From Chloroflexota bacterium (lineage in GTDB: Bacteria; Chloroflexota; Limnocylindria; P2-11E), in the NCBI GenBank assembly GCA_005881885.1, contig VBDX01000135.1, positions 1-40,629 of the forward strand: a stretch of 40,629 nt of DNA, in the 5' to 3' direction. Shown here in pieces: positions 30,542 to 39,678 of the stretch. Under the pieces are notes generated by a model. The model had not been told where the DNA came from. It saw nothing but the letters and a program-made list of their open reading frames with translations, and did no database searches. A program made the translations under genes and the position numbers. How positions within the stretch are numbered: position 1 is the first letter of the stretch; every line of letters begins with the position of its first letter.

Positions 30542-31565
30542 GGCGCTGGGCGTAGTCGCCGCCGGCCGGACGCTGGCGCGCGACGAGGCTCGTGCGGCAA
30601 TGGCCTCGGTCATGGCCGGGGAGGCCACGCCCGCTCAGCTCGGCGCGCTCCTCGCGGCGTTGCACGTCCGTGGCGAGAGCGTCGACGAGATCGCCGGCTT
30701 CGCGACGGCGCTGCGCGAGGTCGCGGTTCGGGTGACCGTGACCGGCGACGCGATGGACATCGTCGGCACTGGCGGAGATCGCTCGAACAGCTTCAACATC
30801 TCGACCGTGAGCTCGCTCGTGGTGGCCGCGGCCGGCGGTCGGGTGGCGAAGCACGGAAACCGCGCCGCGTCGAGCGCGTGCGGAAGCGCCGACGTCCTCG
30901 AGGCGCTCGGCGTGAAGATCGATCTCGGGCCGGACGGCGTTGCGCGCTGTGTCGAGGAGGCCTGCGTCGGCTTCATGTTCGCGCCGCGATACCACCCGGC
31001 GATGCGCCACGCCGCGCCGGTCCGACGTGAGATCGGGATCCGTACCGTGTTCAACGTGCTCGGGCCGCTCGCGAACCCGGCCGGCGTGAGGCGCATGCTG
31101 CTCGGCGTGCCATCCCCGGCCCTCGGCGAGAAGATCGCGCGCGTGCTTTCCGAGCTCGGCACCGAGCACGCCCTGGTCGTGCACGGCGAGGATGGGCTCG
31201 ATGAGATCAGCCCGAGCGGACCGACGCGCACGTGGGAGGTCCGCGGCGGGAGCGTGCGCGAGGGGCGGATCGATCCGAAGGAGCTCGGGGTCGCGGCGGC
31301 GCGACGGGAGGAGATCGTCGGAGGAGATCCCGCCAGGAACGCGGCGATGGCCCGTCGTGTCCTCGGCGGCGCGAGCGACGGGACGCGGAGCGCGATCCTC
31401 CTGAACGCGGGCGCAGCGTGTTACGTCGCGGGCCTGGCGAATGACGTGCGGCAGGGGATGAAGCTCGCGGCCGACGCGATCGATCGCGGCCGCGCGACGG
31501 AGGTGCTCGAGCGCTTCATCACGACGAGCCAGCGCCTCGGGCTGGCTGAGGCGGCGCAAGCGTGA
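30528..31565 (+). CDS. trpD: Anthranilate phosphoribosyltransferase
   Basis: 345 residues. Phosphoribosyl-pyrophosphate site DIVGTGGDRSNSFNIST (GTGGD 80-84), KHGNRAASS, and the second metal/anthranilate segment typical of TrpD (VHGEDGLDEIS). It transfers ribose-5-phosphate to anthranilate. GTG 30528 lies inside the end of trpG; the overlap is 14 bases and there is no ATG nearby. Ends with a GTGA overlap into trpC. Confidence 0.95.
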   Translation: MDAREALGVVAAGRTLARDEARAAMASVMAGEATPAQLGALLAALHVRGESVDEIAGFATALREVAVRVTVTGDAMDIVGTGGDRSNSFNISTVSSLVVAAAGGRVAKHGNRAASSACGSADVLEALGVKIDLGPDGVARCVEEACVGFMFAPRYHPAMRHAAPVRREIGIRTVFNVLGPLANPAGVRRMLLGVPSPALGEKIARVLSELGTEHALVVHGEDGLDEISPSGPTRTWEVRGGSVREGRIDPKELGVAAARREEIVGGDPARNAAMARRVLGGASDGTRSAILLNAGAACYVAGLANDVRQGMKLAADAIDRGRATEVLERFITTSQRLGLAEAAQA

Positions 31566-32476
31566 CGGATTTCCTGGAACAAGTCATCCGGGAGCGGCGC
31601 ATGGATGTCGCCGCGGCACGAGAGCTCGCACGAGAGCTCGGTAGGGATGCGGACATGCGCGCGAACGCCGCCGCGTCGCCGAACACGCGGATCGGCTGGT
31701 TTCATCAGACGCTCTGGAACGGTCGCGCGAACCTCATGGTGATCGCCGAGGTGAAGCGCCGCTCGCCTGCGCTCGGGGTGCTCGCGACCGATGTTGACCC
31801 GGCGGTCCAGGCGCGGCGATACGTGGCGGCGGGCGCTCGAGCGATCTCCGTCCTGACCGAGCCGCGACACTGGGGCGGCTCGCTCGCCGATCTCGCCGCT
31901 GTGCGTGCGGCGGTCGACGTGCCCGTTCTCGCAAAGGACGTGATCGTCGATGCGTATCAGGTGTACGAAGCCCGTGCTGCGGGCGCGGACGCCGTCCTTC
32001 TCATCGCGGAAGCGTTCGCGGGGCGTGAGCTGAGGCCGGTGCTCGATGGCGCCGGCAGCGCGGGCACCTATGTCGCGTATGGGCGCGGCGGCCCGGAAGG
32101 GACACTCCGCGAGCACGATCCGCTTCGCGAGATGGTCGCGCTTGTGGAACGCTTGGGAATGACTGCGTTCGTCGAGGCCCACGAGCTCGCAGCCTTTGGT
32201 CGCGCAGTTGCGTGTGGCGCCAAGGTCATCGGCGTGAACGCGCGGAACCTTCGGCGCCCTACCGAGATCGATGTCGGCCGTGTGCGGCAGCTGCACACAT
32301 TCGTCCATGCGGACCAGGTCCTCGTCGCCGAGTCGGGCATCAGTTCGGTCGATGACGCGCGGATGCTTCCGGCGCGGGTCGATGCGGTCCTTGTCGGCAC
32401 CGCGCTCATGCGCGCGGAAGACCCCGCGCCGCTCATCCATGGCATTTCGTCCATCCGGCGGACAGTGCACGCATGA
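31562..32476 (+). CDS. trpC: Indole-3-glycerol phosphate synthase
   Basis: 304 residues, about 40 longer than usual. Catalytic lysines and Glu are visible: [11 protein letters not shown] (E63, K65) and [17 protein letters not shown] (K125). GVNARNLRR and AESGIS follow, with the phosphate-binding [11 protein letters not shown]. The extra length sits mainly near residues 163-190 ([13 protein letters not shown] and beyond), between the fifth and sixth strands. No TrpF domain is fused. ATGA overlap into trpB. Confidence 0.93.
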   Translation: MTDFLEQVIRERRMDVAAARELARELGRDADMRANAAASPNTRIGWFHQTLWNGRANLMVIAEVKRRSPALGVLATDVDPAVQARRYVAAGARAISVLTEPRHWGGSLADLAAVRAAVDVPVLAKDVIVDAYQVYEARAAGADAVLLIAEAFAGRELRPVLDGAGSAGTYVAYGRGGPEGTLREHDPLREMVALVERLGMTAFVEAHELAAFGRAVACGAKVIGVNARNLRRPTEIDVGRVRQLHTFVHADQVLVAESGISSVDDARMLPARVDAVLVGTALMRAEDPAPLIHGISSIRRTVHA

Positions 32477-33657
32477 TCACCAAGACGCGACCCGGGCGCT
32501 ACGGCGAATTCGGCGGACAGTACCTGCCCGAGACGCTCATGCCGGCGGTCGCCGAGCTCGAGGCCGCGTGGCTCGAGGCGCGCGCCGACCGCGTATTCAC
32601 CGACGAGCTCGCGCGTCTCCTGCGCGACTGGGTCGGCCGTCCGACCCCGCTGACGGACGCGCCGCGGCTCGCGCGCGCGGTCGGCCTCCCCCGCGTGCTA
32701 CTCAAGCGCGAAGACCTCGCGCACACCGGCGCGCACAAGATCAACAGCGCCGTCGGGCAGGCGCTCCTGGCGAAGCGGATGGGCAAGCGGCGCATCGTCG
32801 CCGAGACCGGGGCGGGCCAGCACGGCGTCGCCACCGCGGCCGCGTGCGCTCTCCTCGGGCTCGAGTGCATCGTGTACATGGGCACCGTCGACGCACGACG
32901 CCAGCAGGCGAACGTCTTCCGCATGAAGCTGCTGGGCGCCGAGGTCCGCGAGGTCGGGGCCGGGAGCCGCACGCTGAAGGACGCGGTGAACGAAGCGATC
33001 CGCGACTGGGTGACGAACGTCCGCACCACGTATTACCTGCTTGGCTCCGCGATCGGTCCCCATCCGTATCCCGCGATGGTCCGCGACTTTCAGTCGATCA
33101 TCGGCACCGAGGCCCGCGATCAGAGCGTCGCGGCCCTCGGGCGTCTGCCGGACGCGGTCGTGGCGTGCGTCGGCGGGGGCTCTAACGCCATCGGTATCTT
33201 CAGCGCGTTCCTCGCCGACAAGGGTGTCCGTCTGATCGGCGTCGAGGCGGGAGGTGAGGGCATCGCCAGCGGCCGTCACGCGGCTTCGATCGTCGGCGGG
33301 GCCGTCGGCGTGCTGCACGGCTCGCGAACGCTCGTGCTCCAGGACGAGCACGGCCAGATCCGCGAAACGCACTCGGTGTCCGCTGGCCTCGACTATCCGG
33401 GCGTGGGTCCCGAGCATGCCGAGTTGGCAAGGTCGGGGCGGGTCCGGTACGCCGCGCGCACCGACCGCGAAGCGCTGGATGCCTTCGCACTGCTGTCGCG
33501 GACGGAGGGCATCATTCCCGCGCTCGAGCCGGCGCACGCGATCGCCGAGCTGCCCGCTATCGCGCGCGACGGGGCCGATCATGCCGTCCTGGTCTGCCTC
33601 TCCGGGCGGGGTGACAAGGATCTCGAGATCGTGATGCACGAGGGGCTCCTACGGTGA
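32473..33657 (+). CDS. trpB: Tryptophan synthase beta chain
   Basis: 394 residues, PLP enzyme joining indole and serine. [20 protein letters not shown] carries the PLP lysine K89; [17 protein letters not shown], the phosphate loop GGGSNAIG and the C-terminal [11 protein letters not shown] are typical of TrpB1. It acts as an alpha2-beta2 complex with the next gene product. GTGA overlap into trpA. Confidence 0.96.
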   Translation: MITKTRPGRYGEFGGQYLPETLMPAVAELEAAWLEARADRVFTDELARLLRDWVGRPTPLTDAPRLARAVGLPRVLLKREDLAHTGAHKINSAVGQALLAKRMGKRRIVAETGAGQHGVATAAACALLGLECIVYMGTVDARRQQANVFRMKLLGAEVREVGAGSRTLKDAVNEAIRDWVTNVRTTYYLLGSAIGPHPYPAMVRDFQSIIGTEARDQSVAALGRLPDAVVACVGGGSNAIGIFSAFLADKGVRLIGVEAGGEGIASGRHAASIVGGAVGVLHGSRTLVLQDEHGQIRETHSVSAGLDYPGVGPEHAELARSGRVRYAARTDREALDAFALLSRTEGIIPALEPAHAIAELPAIARDGADHAVLVCLSGRGDKDLEIVMHEGLLR

Positions 33658-34481
33658 CCGTATCGACCACCCGCAGCGGGACGGAGCGGATCGCCCGCGC
33701 CTTCGCGCACGCGCGCGAGGAGCGGCGCCTGGCGATCGTCGTCTACCTCACCGTCGGCTACCCCGAGCGCGCCGCCACCGCTCCGTTGCTGCGCGCCGCG
33801 CTCGAGGGAGGCGCCGACCTGATCGAGCTTGGCGTGCCGTTCAGCGATCCACTCGCCGATGGCGCGACGGTGCAGCGGGCGAGTGAGATCGCGCTTCGGA
33901 ACGGCGTGACGCTCGCCGATTGCATCGGTGAAGCGGAGACGCTTGTGCGCGAGCGAGACGCCCCGGTCCTCCTCATGGGCTACGCGAATCCGTTCTTGAA
34001 ATACCGGCGTGGTCTCGCGGACTTCGCCGCCGACGCCGCACGCGCCGGCGTCGCCGGAATCATCGTCCCGGATCTGCCCGCGGAGGAGTCGGCGGAGTTC
34101 GACGCCGCGCTCGGACCGGAGGGCCTGGCGCGCATCGACCTCTATGCGCCGACGACCCCCGATGCCCGGCTCGCGCGGCTCGTCCCATCAGCGCGCGGCT
34201 TCGTGTACTGCGTGTCGCTGACCGGCGTGACCGGTGCGCGCCGCGCCCTCGGATCGGACGTCGGCGATTTCGTCGCGCGGGTGAGGCGTCACACCGACCT
34301 TCCCGTCGCTGTCGGCTTCGGCATCAGCGCGGCGGAACACGTCGCGTCGCTGCGCGGGGTCGCCGACGCTGTGGTGGTCGGGAGCGCGGCGCTGGACACA
34401 ATCGCGGCCGCGCCGACAGAGCGGCGGGCGGACGCGCTCCGCCGATTCGTCTCCGGCCTCGCTGCTGCGGGGAGGGCCTGA
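33654..34481 (+). CDS. trpA: Tryptophan synthase alpha chain
   Basis: 275 residues, TIM barrel cleaving indole-glycerol phosphate. Catalytic residues E58 in [11 protein letters not shown] and D69 in LADG match E49 and D60 of the enteric enzyme; [12 protein letters not shown] and VAVGFGIS are the phosphate-site loops. The stop and the start of aroH share one base (TGATG). Confidence 0.96.
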   Translation: MTVSTTRSGTERIARAFAHAREERRLAIVVYLTVGYPERAATAPLLRAALEGGADLIELGVPFSDPLADGATVQRASEIALRNGVTLADCIGEAETLVRERDAPVLLMGYANPFLKYRRGLADFAADAARAGVAGIIVPDLPAEESAEFDAALGPEGLARIDLYAPTTPDARLARLVPSARGFVYCVSLTGVTGARRALGSDVGDFVARVRRHTDLPVAVGFGISAAEHVASLRGVADAVVVGSAALDTIAAAPTERRADALRRFVSGLAAAGRA

Positions 34482-34879
34482 TGCCCGTCCGCGGCATTCG
34501 CGGGGCGACGACCGTGATGAAGAACGAAGCGAGCGCGATCTACGGCGCCACGCTCGAGCTCCTCACGACGATCGTGAAGCTGAACGGCGTACGGCCCGAG
34601 GACGTCGGCTACGTCTGGTTCACCGTGACCGATGACCTCGACGCATCCTTCCCCGCGGACGCCGCTCGCGCGGGTCTTGGCTGGACGGACGTGCCGCTCA
34701 TCTGCGGGCGTGAGATCCCGGTCCCGGGAGCGCTCGAGAAGTGCATTCGCGTGCTCTTCGCTTGGAACACGCCGAAGACCCAGACCGATATCCGACACGC
34801 TTTCCTACACGGCGCGCGGGTGTTGCGTCCGGCGTGGGCCGTTGACCTGCCGGGCGACGCGCCGCTCGGGGTGCCCTAA
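34481..34879 (+). CDS. aroH: Chorismate mutase, AroH type
   Basis: 132 residues. The active-site positions of the Bacillus subtilis AroH enzyme fall at exactly the same numbers: R7 ([12 protein letters not shown]), C75, E78 (CGREIPVPGALEKCIR) and R90. It converts chorismate to prephenate for Tyr and Phe, sharing chorismate with TrpE in the same transcript. It is a stand-alone trimeric-fold mutase, not fused to DAHP synthase or TyrA. The following GTG is directly adjacent. Confidence 0.95.
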   Translation: MPVRGIRGATTVMKNEASAIYGATLELLTTIVKLNGVRPEDVGYVWFTVTDDLDASFPADAARAGLGWTDVPLICGREIPVPGALEKCIRVLFAWNTPKTQTDIRHAFLHGARVLRPAWAVDLPGDAPLGVP

Positions 34880-35911
34880 GTGCTCGTCGTCATGAAGCGC
34901 GACGCAACGAAGGAAGAGATCGAGGCGGTGGTCGAGCGCATCAAGGAATTCGGCATCACGCCTATCCCGCTGCCCGGTGCGGAGCGGACGGCGATCGGCA
35001 CGTTCGGGACGACCTCACGCGAGGCCGCCGAAGCAGTCGAGTCGCTGCCGGGCGTCTCGGAAGTCGTTCCGGTCAGCCGACCGTTCAAGCTCGCATCGCG
35101 CGAGGTCATCGCAAGCGACACCGTCGTCCGCATCGGCGATGTCCCGGTCGGGCATGGCCATCCGTTGGCGGTGGTGGCCGGGCCCTGCGCGGTCGAGTCG
35201 CGCGAGGTGACGCTCGAGACGGCACGCGGAGTGCGCGCGGCGGGGGGAGCTGCGCTGCGTGGCGGGGCGTTCAAGCCGCGGACCTCTCCATACACGTTCC
35301 GCGGCATGGGCGAGGAAGGCCTCGAGATCCTCGCGGAGGCGCGGGCGGTGACCGGGCTGCCGATCGTGACCGAAGTCCTCGCTCCCGAAGACGTCGACGC
35401 CGTGGCGCGCGTCGCCGACTGCCTTCAGATCGGGGCTCGCAACATGCAGAACTTCTCGCTCCTCGACGCGGTGGGCGAGCAGACCAAGCCCGTACTCCTC
35501 AAACGTGGGATGTCCGCCACCGTGGAGGAGCTGCTGCTCTCGGCCGAGTACGTGCTCGCCCGCGGTAATCGCAACGTCATCCTGTGCGAGCGCGGCATCC
35601 GGACGTTCGAGCGCTACACGCGGAATACCTTCGACGTGAACGCGATCCCGCTGCTCAAGCGTCTCACCCACCTGCCTGTGCTCGCGGACCCCTCGCACGG
35701 AACGGGGAAGTGGTACCTCGTCGCGCCGGTCGCCCTCGCTGCGGTCGCGGCCGGGGCGGATGGGCTTTTGATCGAGGTGCATCCCAGCCCGGACCACGCG
35801 CTCTCCGACGGCTTTCAGTCGCTCAACTTCGACAACTTCCGCGCGCTCATGTCAGCGGTGCCGCACGTGGCGCGCGCGGTCGGACGCACGGAGCAGGTCG
35901 CCGCACGTTGA
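34880..35911 (+). CDS. aroF: 3-deoxy-7-phosphoheptulonate (DAHP) synthase, type I-beta
   Basis: 343 residues. A ferredoxin-like N-terminal domain ([20 protein letters not shown]) precedes the barrel. The barrel shows [71 protein letters not shown] and [12 protein letters not shown], all DAHP synthase motifs including metal-binding Cys, His, Glu and Asp. It performs the first step of the shikimate pathway. GTG 34880 follows the aroH stop without a gap. The stop overlaps a TTG for tyrA. Confidence 0.95.
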   Translation: MLVVMKRDATKEEIEAVVERIKEFGITPIPLPGAERTAIGTFGTTSREAAEAVESLPGVSEVVPVSRPFKLASREVIASDTVVRIGDVPVGHGHPLAVVAGPCAVESREVTLETARGVRAAGGAALRGGAFKPRTSPYTFRGMGEEGLEILAEARAVTGLPIVTEVLAPEDVDAVARVADCLQIGARNMQNFSLLDAVGEQTKPVLLKRGMSATVEELLLSAEYVLARGNRNVILCERGIRTFERYTRNTFDVNAIPLLKRLTHLPVLADPSHGTGKWYLVAPVALAAVAAGADGLLIEVHPSPDHALSDGFQSLNFDNFRALMSAVPHVARAVGRTEQVAAR

Positions 35912-36720
35912 GGATCGGCGTCGTTGGTCTCGGGCTCATTGGCGGCTCGCTGGCGCTGGCGCTCCGCGAGCGGCACGACGTGACCGGCTACGACATCGAC
36001 GAAGCCGCTCGCCGAGCGGCGGCGAGCGACGGGATCCGCATCGGCTCCAAGCTCGACGACCTGGTGCCCGCGGACGCGGTCATCGTCGCGACCCCGATGC
36101 CGGCGATCGTCCCGACGCTCGAGCGTCTCGCCACGCGCTCGAACGGCGCGGTCCTTCTCGACACCGGATCGCTGAAGCGCGCGGTGGCCGAGTTCGCCGG
36201 CCGCGCGCCCAAGGACGCGCGCATCGTCGGGGGGCATCCGATGGCCGGGACGACGTCCTCCGGCTTCTCCGCGGCGGACAGGCACCTCTTCCAGGGTCGG
36301 CCGTTCCTCCTCGTTCCCACGGAGCGTTCGGACGACGCGGCCATGGCCGTGGCGGGCACGATCGCGCGGGACGCCGGCGGCACCGTGACGGTGTGCTCGG
36401 CGGCCGTGCACGACCGTGCGATGGCGCGCCTCCTCGCGGCTCCGCTCGCGACCGCGGCGGCGCTTGCCGTCGCCGGAGCCGAGGCGGCTCCGCTCGTCAG
36501 CGCCGCAGGTCCGGGGTTCCGAGACTCGACACGCCTTGCGGATACGCCCCTCGATCTCGCGGTCGAGCTGCTGTTCGCGAGCGCCAAAGACTCGCGCGCC
36601 GCGATCGTATCCGTGATCGACGGGCTTGAGCAGCTTAGCGACCGACTCGATCGGGGCGATCGCGAGTACGTTCAGAGCTTCCTGCGCACGGCGCGCTCAG
36701 TGCGGGATGAGCTCGGCTAG
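35908..36720 (+). CDS. tyrA: Prephenate dehydrogenase (TyrA family)
   Basis: 270 residues starting at TTG 35908, which overlaps the aroF stop (TTGA). The longer open frame upstream is antisense-like filler within aroF. The Rossmann motif [18 protein letters not shown] (GxGxxG at 7-12) begins directly after the start. [16 protein letters not shown], then [21 protein letters not shown] with the catalytic His, mark the prephenate/arogenate dehydrogenase family. No ACT domain. It is the last gene of the operon and meets aroA tail to tail with 18 bases between stops. Confidence 0.93.
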   Translation: MRIGVVGLGLIGGSLALALRERHDVTGYDIDEAARRAAASDGIRIGSKLDDLVPADAVIVATPMPAIVPTLERLATRSNGAVLLDTGSLKRAVAEFAGRAPKDARIVGGHPMAGTTSSGFSAADRHLFQGRPFLLVPTERSDDAAMAVAGTIARDAGGTVTVCSAAVHDRAMARLLAAPLATAAALAVAGAEAAPLVSAAGPGFRDSTRLADTPLDLAVELLFASAKDSRAAIVSVIDGLEQLSDRLDRGDREYVQSFLRTARSVRDELG

Positions 36721-36738
36721 GACGGCGGCGGCTCTACT

Positions 36739-38007
36739 TCATCGCGCGAGCGTCGCGAGCATGTCGTAGAAGCCGGGGAACGTCTTCCCGACCGAGCTAG
36801 CGCCCTTGATCGCTACGCCTGGAACCTGCAGCCCGAGGATCGAGAACGCCATCGCGACCCGGTGATCGCCGCATGAATCGACCAGACCCTCGTGCAGCGG
36901 CCGTGGCTCGATGCGGATCGCATCGGCGAACGGCTGCGCCGCTCCGCCGAGCGCGTTGATCCCGTCCGCGACCGCGACGATGCGATCGCTCTCCTGCTTT
37001 CGGGTGTGGCCGATGCCGGTGAGCTCCGTCGGATCGGAGGCCTGCGTCGCGACCGCGGCCAGGGTGGGGAAGACGTCCGAACAGTCGCGGACGTTCGCGC
37101 GAAGCCCGTGCAGGTCGCCTACGCGGCGCACGCTCACGGCTCCCGACCGGTGCGAGATGCCGCACCCCATCGCGCCGAGGAGCTCGAAGAAGCGCGCGTC
37201 GCCCTGAGCGCCGGGGCGCACGCGCGCGTCGACGTTGTCGATCGTCACCGAGCCGCCGAGGACCGCGGCCGCGGCGGCGGGGTAAGTCGCCGCGGTCACG
37301 TCGCCAGGGATGCGCAGATCGCGCGCGCGAAGCTTGCTCTCCTTCACCGTGATCTCGCCGCCGTTCCGATCGACGATCGCGCCGCGCTGCCGCAGGGCGG
37401 CGATCGTCAGGTCGACGAACGGCGCGGACACGAGGACGCCGACGATGCGCAGCCGCAGGCCTTCGCGAAGGCGAGGCGCCACGAGGAGGAGCGCGGAGGC
37501 GAACTGGCTCGATTCGTTGCCCGCGATGTCGACCGCACCACCGTGTAGCGGGCCCACGATCAGCACCGGCAGCCCGTCGCCCCTGACGCTCGCGCCGAGC
37601 TCTCGGAGCGCGTCGAGGAGCGGCTTGATCGGGCGGCGGCGTAGCCCCTCGGATCCCGTGACCGTGACGAAGCCGGTGCCCAGCGCGCCGAGCGCCACGC
37701 CGAAGCGCGCCACGGTGCCGGCATCACGGGCGTCGATCGTCGCTCCCGCGCGCCCGCTAGCGCTCAGGCCGTGGATGAGGATCTCGTCGCCACTCCGGTC
37801 GACGCGGTAGCCGAGGGCGACGACGGCGTCGGCCATGGCATCGACGTCGTCGCCCGGATCGAGCGGACCAAGCGCGAGCCGAGAGCGTCCCTGACCCAGG
37901 GCCGACAGCACGATCTCGCGGTTCGCGATGCTCTTGGAGGCTGGCACCTTCACACGTTTCTCGACGAGCGGATGGCGCACGGGCGTGATCGGGCGAACGT
38001 CGTCCAT
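36739..38007 (-). CDS. aroA: EPSP synthase (3-phosphoshikimate 1-carboxyvinyltransferase)
   Basis: 422 residues from ATG 38007; a much longer open frame upstream is not coding. Hallmarks: VKVPASKSIANREIVLSAL (PASKS with the shikimate-phosphate Lys), ARDAGTVARFG (in place of the more common N-A/S-G-T), RRRPIKPLLDALRELG, ESSQFASALLL, DCSDVFPTLAAVA and RKQESDRI. It attaches enolpyruvate to shikimate-3-phosphate, two steps before chorismate. Placed convergent to the T-box operon, it escapes tRNA-Trp control. The upstream ribosome site is weak. Confidence 0.95.
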   Translation of the reverse strand: MDDVRPITPVRHPLVEKRVKVPASKSIANREIVLSALGQGRSRLALGPLDPGDDVDAMADAVVALGYRVDRSGDEILIHGLSASGRAGATIDARDAGTVARFGVALGALGTGFVTVTGSEGLRRRPIKPLLDALRELGASVRGDGLPVLIVGPLHGGAVDIAGNESSQFASALLLVAPRLREGLRLRIVGVLVSAPFVDLTIAALRQRGAIVDRNGGEITVKESKLRARDLRIPGDVTAATYPAAAAAVLGGSVTIDNVDARVRPGAQGDARFFELLGAMGCGISHRSGAVSVRRVGDLHGLRANVRDCSDVFPTLAAVATQASDPTELTGIGHTRKQESDRIVAVADGINALGGAAQPFADAIRIEPRPLHEGLVDSCGDHRVAMAFSILGLQVPGVAIKGASSVGKTFPGFYDMLATLAR

Positions 38008-38031
38008 CGGGATGCGAGGATTATCCCCGCG

Positions 38032-39171
38032 ATGCGGTACACGCGAGCGGAGCGCGTTGCTCAGATGACGGTAGTCGCGGTCGCCGCCGTCTTTGCCGTC
38101 GGCGTGGTCGGCTTCGTCTTCCGTGGAGGAGGGCCCGCGCCGACCGGCGCGCCATCCGCGACGCCGACGGCGCGCGGCCCGGACGCCAAGATCACGCAGG
38201 AGACCTGCTGCGCGCAGACCGCGCGCTTCATCCGGGCGACCTGGGAATCGGGCACGCGTGTCAGCGCCGCGAAGGTGACTCTTACGCCGGACCCGGGCTT
38301 CGCCTGCGATGCGACGGTCGACCCGTCGGGACTGCGGGGGACGTTCGGGTGCGCCGGTCTGCTCAAGGGCGCGACCGATTACGTCGCCCGCCTCGAGCTC
38401 ACCACGGCGGCCGGGACGTACCCCTTCGAGCAGAAGTTCAAGACGATGGGGGACAAGCTGAACGACGTGAAGTGGTTCACCGAGTTCGAGGATCCGAGCG
38501 GCGAGCCGCTCGCCTGCGCCGCGGCGAGCTGCCGGATCATCCAGAACTACACGGCGCGGAAGGATCCACTCACGGCGCAGGGGATCCTCGACCTCGGGCG
38601 CCAGTTCAACAAGAGCAAGGACCCTGGCCTGGATCCGGTCGCCATCGCGACCGTCCTCCAGCGTATGGAGCCGGGGAACCACTACCACTACTACCGGTAC
38701 GACACGCGTGAGGACGCGACCGGCGCGGCCGTCTACTGGCTCGTCCGTAGCGGGAAGCCGGTGATGGTGATCAGCCTCGCCGGCCAGCACGGCCCGGTGC
38801 TTATCGGCTTTCAGGGCGTCTACGGCACGTATTACGACGACCCGGCCAATCGCATCTCCGGCGTGATCGTCGAGGACCCCCAACGCGGCGACCTGAGTCC
38901 GGCGACGCAGAACCGACGGCCCGACAAATACCGGACTGCGGGGTTCCAAACCGGACAGCTGCTGAGCCTCGACGAGTGGAACCGCGACGAGTGGTGGCTT
39001 GGCTTCCCCTACGCCAGCCCGATCCGGATGCCGGACGGCTCGCTCCTGGCCATCGATCGCAACGACGGGGTGTATCCGACACCGCACTGGGCAGGGAAGT
39101 TCGTGATCATCGTCGACGACGGTGATGCGGATAATCCGCCAGACCGTGAGGGACGCGTAAAGTTTAGGTAG
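38032..39171 (+). CDS. Exported protein with a C39/papain-like domain
   Basis: 379 residues from ATG 38032. One N-terminal membrane helix (about 13-30) and a Pro/Thr/Ala linker lead to an outside part. Residues 52-145 form a beta-rich domain with four Cys. The remainder resembles the C39-like papain fold: Cys in LACAAASCRIIQNY (C162 or C167), a late His in ISLAGQHGPVLIGF (H253) and Asp in IVEDPQRGD (D282), in the order Cys-His-Asp. Whether it is active is unsure because the Cys is not in a classical Q-x-x-x-x-x-C context. Divergent from aroA with 24 bases between starts. Confidence 0.65.
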   Translation: MRYTRAERVAQMTVVAVAAVFAVGVVGFVFRGGGPAPTGAPSATPTARGPDAKITQETCCAQTARFIRATWESGTRVSAAKVTLTPDPGFACDATVDPSGLRGTFGCAGLLKGATDYVARLELTTAAGTYPFEQKFKTMGDKLNDVKWFTEFEDPSGEPLACAAASCRIIQNYTARKDPLTAQGILDLGRQFNKSKDPGLDPVAIATVLQRMEPGNHYHYYRYDTREDATGAAVYWLVRSGKPVMVISLAGQHGPVLIGFQGVYGTYYDDPANRISGVIVEDPQRGDLSPATQNRRPDKYRTAGFQTGQLLSLDEWNRDEWWLGFPYASPIRMPDGSLLAIDRNDGVYPTPHWAGKFVIIVDDGDADNPPDREGRVKFR

Positions 39172-39677
39172 TGCCTCATCCGCTCATCGACCAGCTGCGG
39201 TTCACACGAAGCGAATGGCTGCGAGGCCTTGATGGCGTGACCGAAGAGGACGCCGCGCGGCATTTCGGTCCGATGAACTCGATCGGCTGGATCGTGGGCC
39301 ATCTCTCATGGCAGGAGCAGCGCTACCTGCTCCACCGGCCGCAGGGGATCATGTTGCGCCAGGACATCCAGGACCGGCTCGCGTCCGGCGCCCCGATGAG
39401 CACGCCGTCGCTCGCCGAGATGCTCGCGGCATGGCGCACGATCACCGCCGCAGCCGACCCGTTCCTCGACAAGCTGACCACGGATCAGCTCCTGGTCGAC
39501 CTGCCGCTGAACGGGCAGGTCAGCGGACAGACCCAAGGCTCCGCGATCCGGCGTCTCACCTACCACTACTGGTTTCACATCGGCGAGATCCTCGCGATTC
39601 GGCAGATCCTTGGCCAGAAGGATCTGCCCGAGTACGTCGGCAATATCGAGCTCGAGGCGCCGTACCGGCCGGAGTGA
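39171..39677 (+). CDS. DinB-family protein
   Basis: 168 residues, four-helix DinB/YfiT-like fold. The three possible metal ligands are H44 (IVGHLSWQEQ), H132 and H136 (TYHYWFHIGEILAIRQ), the pattern of this metal-binding superfamily, which includes thiol-dependent transferases (bacillithiol and mycothiol types). GTG 39171 shares one base with the preceding stop. The substrate is unknown. Confidence 0.85.
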   Translation: MPHPLIDQLRFTRSEWLRGLDGVTEEDAARHFGPMNSIGWIVGHLSWQEQRYLLHRPQGIMLRQDIQDRLASGAPMSTPSLAEMLAAWRTITAAADPFLDKLTTDQLLVDLPLNGQVSGQTQGSAIRRLTYHYWFHIGEILAIRQILGQKDLPEYVGNIELEAPYRPE

Positions 39678-39678
39678 T

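Noticed and set aside
35584-35907. Extension of the tyrA frame into aroF
   Set aside because: Arg/Gly-rich, out of frame within aroF; the TTG at 35908 places the Rossmann motif at the expected N-terminus.
38008-39087. Long minus-strand open frame upstream of aroA (would give a 782-residue protein)
   Set aside because: It lies antisense to the exported papain-like protein, is Arg/Val-rich without family features, and EPSP synthase begins properly at 38007.
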